From positions 558,001 through 622,000 of the forward strand of contig NZ_JAFCLP010000001.1 of the NCBI RefSeq assembly GCF_018129405.1: a DNA stretch of 64,000 nucleotides, read 5' to 3'. Every line of letters begins with the position of its first letter. Within the stretch, counting starts at the first letter, position 1. The position numbers and the translations under genes were made by a program. Of the stretch, positions 18,533 to 25,301 are shown one piece after another. The DNA comes from Bradyrhizobium iriomotense (GTDB lineage: Bacteria; Pseudomonadota; Alphaproteobacteria; Rhizobiales; Xanthobacteraceae). Below the pieces are notes generated by a model, which was not told where the DNA came from, ran no database searches, and was given only the letters and a program-made list of their open reading frames with translations.

Positions 18533-19744
18533 TCACGTCCCGCGCAACAGCTCGCTGGCCACGACCCAGTCGTTGCCGTCGAACTGCAGCATGTAGCCGT
18601 CCTTGATCGGGCGGAAATCCTGCGGCGTGGTGTTGAGGGTGATGCCGGGCATCAACAGCGACAGCGGTACGTTCTTCAGGTTCGCCGCCTGCGCCATGAT
18701 GTTCTCGCGCGTCAGATTGTCCTTGCACTGCTTCAGCAGTACCACCAGGGCCTCGGCGACGGTGTAGCCGTAGAGGCCGGCGACGTTGTTGATATCGGCG
18801 TTGGGCAGACGCTTCTTCATGAAATCGATATAGGCCGTCATCGCCGGGTCGTCCTTCGGCGCCTCGACGAACGGCTTGAGCGCGCCGAGCGACAGCACGC
18901 CCTTGCCGGCCTCGAGGCCGGCCGGTGCCATCACGGTCGCCTTGTTGGCGCAGCCGCTGGCGAGGAAGCGCGTCGGCGCCCAGCCGACCTCGTGCGCCTT
19001 GCGGATCGCCTGCGCGCAGGCGCGCGGCGTCACCGAGTAGATCATGAAGACGTCGGCCTTGGTATTGGCGAGCGTCAGCACCTGAGAGTCGACCGTCGGA
19101 TCGGCGACCTCGAAGCTCGAGGCCATCGCGATCGCCTTGTCGGCATCGGCGCCGAGCGCCTCCCTGACACCGCGCAGATATTCCTTGCCGGCGTCGTCGT
19201 TCTGGTAGAGCACCGCAAACCGCGCATTCGGGTTCTTGGCGCGGGCATAGGCGACGTCGATCGCGGCCTCGCTGGTGTAGTTCGGCGCCCAGGGCAGCGC
19301 CATCGACCAGGGCATGTTGGCGGGATCGTTCCACTTCGAGGCAGAGCTGATCAGGAAGAGCTGCGGCACCTTGTTGCCGTTGAGATACTTTGCGATCGCC
19401 GAGCTCGGCGCGGTGCCCATGGTGGCGAAGATGAAAGCGACGCCGTCGCCCTCGACGAGGCGCCGCGCCGCCTCCATGGTCTTGGGCGGCGAGAAGGCGT
19501 CATCCAGCGAGATCAGATTGAGCTTGCGGCCGCCAATGCCGCCCTTGTCGTTGATCTCGTCGAAATAGGCGGAGATCACCCGGCCGGTGATGCTGAGCGG
19601 CGAGGCCGGCCCGCTATAGGGCATGGTGTTGCCGATCTTGATCTCGGTGTCGCTGACGCCGGGACCATAGGATTTTTGCGCCGGTGCAGGCGTGGACAGG
19701 CAGGCGGCAGCCAAAGCTGCGACCAGGGCCAAAGCGGCTCTCAT
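18533..19744 (-). CDS. Branched-chain amino-acid-type ABC substrate-binding protein
   Basis: This 403-residue periplasmic protein has a cleavable signal peptide (MRAALALVAALAAACLSTPA, cut near APA-QKS) and the LivJ/LivK two-lobe fold. Motifs are DTEIKIGNTMPYSGPAS near the N-terminus and YGYTVAEALVVLLKQC near the C-terminus. In rhizobia this family binds not only amino acids but also aromatic and acyl compounds. The ATG has GGGGAGA upstream. No liv permease or ATPase genes are present. Its partner downstream is an acyl-CoA dehydrogenase, so an aromatic or fatty ligand is possible. Confidence 0.9.
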   Translation of the reverse strand: MRAALALVAALAAACLSTPAPAQKSYGPGVSDTEIKIGNTMPYSGPASPLSITGRVISAYFDEINDKGGIGGRKLNLISLDDAFSPPKTMEAARRLVEGDGVAFIFATMGTAPSSAIAKYLNGNKVPQLFLISSASKWNDPANMPWSMALPWAPNYTSEAAIDVAYARAKNPNARFAVLYQNDDAGKEYLRGVREALGADADKAIAMASSFEVADPTVDSQVLTLANTKADVFMIYSVTPRACAQAIRKAHEVGWAPTRFLASGCANKATVMAPAGLEAGKGVLSLGALKPFVEAPKDDPAMTAYIDFMKKRLPNADINNVAGLYGYTVAEALVVLLKQCKDNLTRENIMAQAANLKNVPLSLLMPGITLNTTPQDFRPIKDGYMLQFDGNDWVVASELLRGT

Positions 19745-19875
19745 GGTGTCTCCCCGATGATGATCGCCGCGCGGCGAAGCGGCCGCGCTGCGCGCTGCTT
19801 TTGTCAGCGCGTCAGATCACCGGAGTTCCGCAAGATGGTCTTGCGTCGAGTTGCTGATGGCTGGCGGCACGCCTG

Positions 19876-19912
19876 AAGCGCGATGAGATTTGGATGAATC
19901 GTCATCGCGCTT
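19876..19912. terminator. 11-bp hairpin downstream of hdeD-like gene
   Basis: AAGCGCGATGA pairs with TCATCGCGCTT over a 15-base loop, about 50 bases past the hdeD-like stop and upstream of the binding-protein gene. There is no strong T-run. The flanking TGATCTTTCCGGAAAACCGC segment resembles a common rhizobial intergenic repeat. Confidence 0.45.
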
Positions 19913-19959
19913 TAGGTGATTGTTTGCGCATGATCTTTCCGGAAAACCGCTTCGCACTT

Positions 19960-20535
19960 TTAGCCGCGCCGCTTCAGGCTGAAGCCGAGGCTGATCCAGC
20001 CGGCACCGGCCATGATCAGGTCGATGCCGAGGAACAGGCCGAGGATGTAGACGCTGTTCACCGGCCAGCGCGCCAGGATCAAGAGGCCAAGCAGCAGCGT
20101 GATGACGGCCGACAGCGCCACCCAGACCCACGGGCTCTCGCGCTTCATGCTGAAGGCGAGAAACAACCTGACGGCGCCGGAGGCGATCAGCGAGGCGCCG
20201 AGAAACAGCGTCAGCAGGACGGCCGCGAACAGCGGATTCTCGAAGGTCAGGAATCCCGCGATCACGTAGAGCACGCCGAGCAAGGCCCAGATCAGAAACT
20301 TGCCCCAGCTCTTCATCTGGAACGCGCCGATGATCTCGGTGACGCCAGCGACGATCATCATGGCACCGACCACGATCACGCTCGCCACCGTCGCCATCAC
20401 CATGCTGCCGAGCGCGACAAAGCCGGCGATGAGATAGACGACGCCGAGCGCGACGATCCAACCCCATTTGGCATGCAGCGCCGCGATGCCGGAGCCGAGA
20501 CTTGGGTGAGGAGACGTGTCAGAAGCACTGGTCAT
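19960..20535 (-). CDS. HdeD/DUF308 family membrane protein
   Basis: This 191-residue protein has six membrane helices arranged as three helical pairs, matching HdeD-like acid-resistance membrane proteins. A repeated motif, YVIAGFLTFENPLFA and similar, recurs between helices. HdeD helps survival at high cell density and low pH in enteric bacteria; its role in rhizobia is not established. The ATG at 20535 has AGGAGTG upstream. A FixK/FNR-like box lies about 100 bases upstream, suggesting induction under low oxygen. Confidence 0.85.
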   Translation of the reverse strand: MTSASDTSPHPSLGSGIAALHAKWGWIVALGVVYLIAGFVALGSMVMATVASVIVVGAMMIVAGVTEIIGAFQMKSWGKFLIWALLGVLYVIAGFLTFENPLFAAVLLTLFLGASLIASGAVRLFLAFSMKRESPWVWVALSAVITLLLGLLILARWPVNSVYILGLFLGIDLIMAGAGWISLGFSLKRRG

Positions 20536-20633
20536 GGCGGTCACTCCTGCATGCGAAGCCCGCGGGTACACGCCAGAATAGCACGCACCGCACCGGGACG
20601 ACAGCCAGCAGAGCATCCGTACCGACAGCGACA

Positions 20634-20647
20634 TTGACGCAAATCAA
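20634..20647 (-). promoter_or_regulatory. FixK/FNR-type box upstream of hdeD-like gene
   Basis: On the minus strand the site reads TTGATTTGCGTCAA, which fits the TTGAT-N4-(A/G)TCAA pattern bound by FNR/FixK regulators. A TATTCT -10 candidate at 20575-20580 would put the box near -71, a class I activation position. It lies between the hdeD-like start and the stop of the Rieske-FAD gene. Confidence 0.6.
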
Positions 20648-20663
20648 GGTCGAGTGCGGTGCA

Positions 20664-22187
20664 TCATCCGCGCGAGCGCTCCATCTCGAACTCGGCCTTG
20701 AGATTGTCGAGATCGCGATAAATTGAAGCGACCGCAAGCACGCGGCCGCCCTTGCGGTACTTCAGCAGGCAGTCCTTGCCGGAAATGCTGCCGTCGATGG
20801 CGACGTCGTCGAAGCTCTCTGCGTGACCGACATAGTTGATCGGAACGTCGTAATGCTGGGACCAGAAGAACGGCACGGCGTCGAAGCGTTCGCGCCTGCC
20901 GAGCATGTTGCGCGCCGCGGTCTGGCCCTGGCGCTCCGCCACCACCCAATGCTCGACGCGGATGGTGTGCCGCGAATGCGGATCAGGCCAGCGCGCGATG
21001 TCGCCGGCGGCGAAGATGCCGGCGACGCTGGTTTCAAGATATTCAGTCACGCTGACGCCGCGATCGGCGGCAAGGCCCGCCTGCTCGGCCAGCGCCAGGC
21101 GCGGCCTGACGCCGATGCCGACCACGACCAGGTCCGCTTCGATGACCGCGCCGCTCTTCAGTGTGGCGCGGGTGCCGTCGAGCCTCTCCACCGTGTCCTC
21201 GAGGTGGAAGTTGACGCCGTTCTCTTCATGCAGCGCGCGAATGAAGTCGCCCATCTCGGAGCCGAGCACCTTCTGCATCGGTCGCTCCTCCGGCGCAACC
21301 ACGTGCACGTCGAGCTTGCGCGCCCGCAAGGACGCCGCAACTTCCAGGCCGATGAAGCTGGCACCGATCACCAGCGCGCGCTTCGCGCTGCCGGCGGCCT
21401 TGATGATGGCGCGGCTGTCGGCGACGGAGCGCAAGGTGTGGACGTGCGGCTGGTCCGCACCCGGGATCTGCAGCTTGACCGGCTCGGCGCCGGTCGCAAG
21501 CAGCAGCCGGTCGAACGGCAGGCTGTCGCCACTGCCGAGGGTCACGCTGCGTGCCCTTGGATCGATCGCCGCAACGTTCGTGCTGAGCCTGAGATCGATG
21601 CCGGCTCTCTGATAGTAGTCCTCGCCCCGCAGCGGCAGCCAATCCTCCGGCGCGTTGCCGGCGAGGTAATCCTTGGAGAGATTCGGCCGGTCGACCGGCA
21701 TCGTGCCGTCATTGCTGAGCATGGTGATGGCGCCGGCAAAGCCTTCACGCCGGAGCGTCTCGGCCGCAGCGAAGCCGGCGGCACCACCGCCGACGATGAC
21801 GAATTTTTCGGGCGTCGGCGCACTGCGATGCGCTGCCGACGGCGTCGGCGCCTCACGCTTGCGCTGAACCAGAATCCTGTCCTGGTCCTGCATGATCTCC
21901 CACACCGCCAGCGCATTCAGCGCCGGCGGACGGGTGGCCTCGCCCGTGCGCAGGGAGAAGCAGGCGTGGTGCCAGGGGCAGCGGATGGTGTCGCCGACCA
22001 CGAGGCCCTCGGCGAGCGGACCGTGATAGTGGCTGCAGGCGGGCTCGATCGCGAAGATCTCGCCGCCGGCCTGCACCAGCAGGACGTCTTCGTCCCCGAC
22101 ATGGCCGAGCAGCTTGCCGTCCTTGAAGTCGGCGAGCGATACGCCCGTGGTCAGATCCGGCCCGCTCGGCTTCTTGTCCTCGCTCAT
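20664..22187 (-). CDS. Rieske ferredoxin-FAD reductase fusion
   Basis: This 507-residue protein combines two modules. Residues 10-110 are a Rieske [2Fe-2S] domain with C51-x-H53 and C70-xx-H73. From about residue 128 it is a pyridine-nucleotide-disulphide-type FAD reductase: VIVGGGAAGFAAAE for FAD, ALVIGASFIGLEVAA for NAD(P)H, and GIFAAGDIA closing the FAD site. The architecture is that of AIF-like reductases (AIFM3 type) and of some ferredoxin reductases of oxygenase systems. No oxygenase subunit is adjacent, so the electron acceptor is unknown. The ATG at 22187 has GGGAGGTG just upstream. Confidence 0.9.
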   Translation of the reverse strand: MSEDKKPSGPDLTTGVSLADFKDGKLLGHVGDEDVLLVQAGGEIFAIEPACSHYHGPLAEGLVVGDTIRCPWHHACFSLRTGEATRPPALNALAVWEIMQDQDRILVQRKREAPTPSAAHRSAPTPEKFVIVGGGAAGFAAAETLRREGFAGAITMLSNDGTMPVDRPNLSKDYLAGNAPEDWLPLRGEDYYQRAGIDLRLSTNVAAIDPRARSVTLGSGDSLPFDRLLLATGAEPVKLQIPGADQPHVHTLRSVADSRAIIKAAGSAKRALVIGASFIGLEVAASLRARKLDVHVVAPEERPMQKVLGSEMGDFIRALHEENGVNFHLEDTVERLDGTRATLKSGAVIEADLVVVGIGVRPRLALAEQAGLAADRGVSVTEYLETSVAGIFAAGDIARWPDPHSRHTIRVEHWVVAERQGQTAARNMLGRRERFDAVPFFWSQHYDVPINYVGHAESFDDVAIDGSISGKDCLLKYRKGGRVLAVASIYRDLDNLKAEFEMERSRG

Positions 22188-22265
22188 GGTCACCTCCCGA
22201 CAGCTTGACGCGCAACTCAGGAATTGGACGGCGGGACGAGCGAAAAGTTCCCGCGATCGCGAAAA

Positions 22266-23159
22266 TCAGGGCCCGGCCGCCTCGCGCACATCGCGCACGG
22301 CCTGCGCCCATTCGGCCGGCCGTTCCTGCGGAAGATTATGGCCGGCGCCCGCGAACACGCGCCGCTCGAAGAAGCCCTCGAACTTGCGCGCGTGGTGCGC
22401 GGTGCCGGGATTGACGCCGTCGCTGTCGCCGTCGATCGCGATCGTCGGGACGCGGATCGCGGGTTGCGCGGCGAGCTTTTCTTCGATCCCGGCATAGGCG
22501 GGATCGCCTTCGACCAGAGCGTAGCGGTGGCGATAGGAGTGGATCACGACATCGACGAAATCAGGATTGTCGAAGGACACAGCGCTGTTCTCGAACGTCG
22601 CATCGTCAAAGGCCCATGTCGGCGACCACATCGACCAGAGCTGGCGCGCGAAGCCGCGCCGGTTACGCTCCAGCGCGCGGCGGCCCCGCTCGTTGTGGAA
22701 GAGATATTGATACCAGAGTGCCGCCTCCTCCGGCGGCGAGGCCGGCTCCATGGATCGGGCGATGTTCTGGATGTTGTAGGAATCGCCGGAGACGAGACCG
22801 GCCACGCGCTCAGGATAGAGCGCCGAAACCACGCAGGCCGCGCGCCCGCCCCAGTCGTAGCCCCCGACGATTGCGCGTTCGATGTGAAGCGCATCCATGA
22901 AGGCGAGCAGATCGGCGCCCAGCGCAGCCTGCTCGCCGGAGCGCAGTGTTGCAGCGGAGCGAAATCGCGTCGGCCCGTAGCCGCGCAGCCAGGGCACCAG
23001 CACGCGTGCGCCCGCTTGCGCGATGATCGGCGCCGCCTCGGCATAGGCTTTCACGTCGTAGGGAAAGCCGTGGCCCATGATGCAGGGCCAGCCGTCGGCG
23101 GGGCCGTATTCGAGATAGGCGATGTCGAGGACATCCGTGGTGATGGTTTTTTGTTGCAT
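22266..23159 (-). CDS. Alpha/beta hydrolase, epoxide-hydrolase-like
   Basis: This 297-residue protein has the alpha/beta-hydrolase fold, with the oxyanion motif HGFP at residues 30-33 and GGYDWGG around 99-105. The nucleophile position is therefore Asp102, which is typical of epoxide hydrolases and haloalkane dehalogenases rather than Ser esterases. Candidate triad partners are the Asp in DGDSDGVNPG and the His in GAGHNLPQE. The ATG at 23159 is the first good start; upstream sequence is the palindromic repeat. It is codirectional with the Rieske-FAD gene, 78 bases upstream of it. Confidence 0.85.
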   Translation of the reverse strand: MQQKTITTDVLDIAYLEYGPADGWPCIMGHGFPYDVKAYAEAAPIIAQAGARVLVPWLRGYGPTRFRSAATLRSGEQAALGADLLAFMDALHIERAIVGGYDWGGRAACVVSALYPERVAGLVSGDSYNIQNIARSMEPASPPEEAALWYQYLFHNERGRRALERNRRGFARQLWSMWSPTWAFDDATFENSAVSFDNPDFVDVVIHSYRHRYALVEGDPAYAGIEEKLAAQPAIRVPTIAIDGDSDGVNPGTAHHARKFEGFFERRVFAGAGHNLPQERPAEWAQAVRDVREAAGP

Positions 23160-23184
23160 GATTGGCTCACGGATATCCGCGGTC

Positions 23185-23261
23185 GTAGCCCGGATGAGCG
23201 AAGCGACATCCGGGAATTTGCGCGACCGGACCCGGATATCGCTGGCGCTCATCCGGGCTAC
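23185..23261. repeat. Palindromic repeat, GTAGCCCGGATGAGC type, copy 1
   Basis: A 77-base element begins GTAGCCCGGATGAGCG and ends GCTCATCCGGGCTAC. The same family recurs at 59993-60068. It sits between the HD-domain gene and the hydrolase gene. Confidence 0.85.
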
Positions 23262-23271
23262 AAGACTGCCC

Positions 23272-24099
23272 TTACTTCTGCGGTCCGGACAGCGAGATGT
23301 CGCGTTCGGCGCGGAACACATTGCTATAGAGATTGGCGATCCACTGCCGGCCGATCTCGGTCTTGTTGAGATAGCTGATCTCGGTCTGGATGTGCGGGGC
23401 GACGCTGTTCCAGTAGAATTGGGGATAGCGGTTCACGATGTCGGCGGGCGAGTCGTAGCCAAGCTGCCGGTTCATGCCCACTTCCTCGAACTCGTAGTAG
23501 AGCGCGTTGGCCTTGCGCAGATAGTTGGGATCGCCGAGCTGGCCGATGAAATCGGCGGCGCGCAGGATCGAGGCTTCGTCGTCATATTCCTGTCCCTGAC
23601 GGGCCGGGAAGCGGGTCCCCTCGATGGCGCGGGCGACACGCTCGGAGTCCACGCCGCGGATCGGAGGAAGCCGCCGCCGCACGAAAAGTTTCGATCGGTC
23701 AACGTGGTACATCATCAGGCTGGCATCGGATGCGCCGCGCGGCAGCGACACCTTGGTCCCGGCCTCGTCGATCAGGAAGCCATCCTCGTCGTCCTCCGCG
23801 AACAGGCCGCGCACATAGCCGATATCGTGGGCGAGGCAGGCGATGAGGATATGGATGTAGTCCTCGGCATCGAGATGCGTGTGCAGATTGCGGCCAAGCA
23901 TGATCGCCTGGGCTGCCAGCGTCACCAGCATCGTATGCTCGATGTTGTGATAGAGCGCATCGCTGTTGCCGATGCATTCCATCGCGGTGCGCGTCGATGC
24001 CTCCACCACCCTGGCATAGGAATCGTCGTACCTGCGACGCATGAACGAGCCCAGCAACTTCTCCAGGGATTCAGCCGCCAGTCTCGGTAACGTCATCAT
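23272..24099 (-). CDS. HD-domain metal-dependent phosphohydrolase-like protein
   Basis: This 275-residue protein has HD/PDEase-like metal motifs: YHNIEH at about residues 50-55 (first His pair) and ACLAHDIGY at about 87-95 (HD pair). The remainder is helical, with FWNS/YWNSVAPHIQ near the C-terminus. HD proteins hydrolyse nucleotides or cyclic nucleotides; the substrate here is unknown. Two consecutive ATGs begin the gene; the outer one at 24099 is used. It lies 323 bases downstream of the transglutaminase/ATP-grasp operon, so membership in that system is unproven. Confidence 0.8.
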   Translation of the reverse strand: MMTLPRLAAESLEKLLGSFMRRRYDDSYARVVEASTRTAMECIGNSDALYHNIEHTMLVTLAAQAIMLGRNLHTHLDAEDYIHILIACLAHDIGYVRGLFAEDDEDGFLIDEAGTKVSLPRGASDASLMMYHVDRSKLFVRRRLPPIRGVDSERVARAIEGTRFPARQGQEYDDEASILRAADFIGQLGDPNYLRKANALYYEFEEVGMNRQLGYDSPADIVNRYPQFYWNSVAPHIQTEISYLNKTEIGRQWIANLYSNVFRAERDISLSGPQK

Positions 24100-24422
24100 G
24101 GATGCAGCCCCGCTTGTCGGTGGTGTCCCACGCCAGCTCCCGACGTCCCTTGTTGCCTTCGACGCAAGAGCCAGCATAGCCCATCTTGGGCCGAGGGACC
24201 AAATCCCGGACCCAAATTACGCAAATTATGTTGCTCTTGTGCCCTGCGAGAGCGCGGTTGCGGTCGCGGCGCGATGCCGCCGGGCCGACCAGTCGGATGG
24301 CTCCGGCCAGGCACGGAAATCAAATTCGCTTTATCGGACATGAACGACAGTCCGGCGCAATGGACCGCAGCCTGACGCATGCGCCTGCATCGTCTTCGCG
24401 GCCGGGACGGCGGAGGCCGCCG
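24100..24422. other. 323-base gap with no recognised feature
   Basis: I see no gene, strong hairpin or known repeat here. It contains the leader of the HD-domain gene and the region just after the transglutaminase stop. Confidence 0.5.
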
Positions 24423-25301
24423 TCACTCCACCAGCAGCACGTCGACGGCGACGCCGAGCTTCTGCTTGGGCGAGCCGACGATGATGCCGTCGACCGGCGA
24501 GACGTCGGAGAAGTCGCGTGCGACCGCGAGCACGATATGGTCGTTCGCGACCAGAAGATCGTTGGTCGGGTCGAAATCGACCCAGCCCAGCTCCGCCCCG
24601 CACCACAGCGAGACCCAGGCATGGGTGGCGTCGGCGCCCTGCAGGCGCGGCTGGCCCGGCGGCGGGATGGTACGCAAGTAACCGCTGACATAGGCGGCCG
24701 GGAGGCCGAGCCCGCGCAGCCCTGCGATCATCACATGGGCAAAGTCCTGGCAGACGCCGTGGCGCTTGTCGAAGACCTCGTTCAGCGGCGTCGAGATCAC
24801 GGTAGCCTTCGGGTCGTAACGAAACTGGTTGCGAATGCGACGCATGAGATCGACCGCGCCTTTGAGGATGCCCTCGCCGGCTGGAAAGCTTTCCGCCGCA
24901 TAGGCGCTGACCGGGCGCAGCACCGGCACCAGGGGGCTCGCAAAGACATAGCCGACCGGCGAAGACGGCCCGAGGCTGGTCGCCTCAAACGCGATGTCAC
25001 GGATGCTCTCCCAGGGCGGACTGACCGTATCGCGCGCCGGAGGCTGGCGCGAAACGGAGACGCGCGAGCGCGAGTCGATGCGCAGATTGCGATGCGCGCC
25101 CTCGATCACGACGCTCTCGGTCAGCGTGCCGAAGAAATCGCGGCGGACGTTGCGCTCGGAGGGGCGCGGACGGATCTCGACCTGGTGCGAGATCAGCTCC
25201 TGGCCGTTGCCGCTTCTGGGCTCCAGCCGCAGCGTGCAGCGGGCGAAGCTGACCGGACTTTCGTATTCGTAAGTCGTGACATGACGGATGTCGTAGATCA
25301 C
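24423..25301 (-). CDS. Transglutaminase-like cysteine peptidase
   Basis: This 292-residue protein has a beta-sandwich N-terminal domain (YDIRHVTTYEYESPVSFA) and a transglutaminase-like core with a visible triad: C184 in HGVCQDFAHV, H227 in ATHAWVSL, D244 in VDFDPTND. It could act as a peptidase, amidase or acyl-transferase. Start is GTG at 25301, overlapping the stop of the ATP-grasp/alpha-E gene as GTGA, which implies translational coupling. It is the last gene of a three-gene operon with a DUF2126 transglutaminase and a circularly permuted ATP-grasp. Confidence 0.9.
   Translation of the reverse strand: MIYDIRHVTTYEYESPVSFARCTLRLEPRSGNGQELISHQVEIRPRPSERNVRRDFFGTLTESVVIEGAHRNLRIDSRSRVSVSRQPPARDTVSPPWESIRDIAFEATSLGPSSPVGYVFASPLVPVLRPVSAYAAESFPAGEGILKGAVDLMRRIRNQFRYDPKATVISTPLNEVFDKRHGVCQDFAHVMIAGLRGLGLPAAYVSGYLRTIPPPGQPRLQGADATHAWVSLWCGAELGWVDFDPTNDLLVANDHIVLAVARDFSDVSPVDGIIVGSPKQKLGVAVDVLLVE

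Noticed and set aside
17033-19876. 947-codon plus-strand frame across the acyl-CoA dehydrogenase and binding-protein genes
   Set aside because: Spans two well-supported genes and an intergenic palindrome on the other strand; biased composition.
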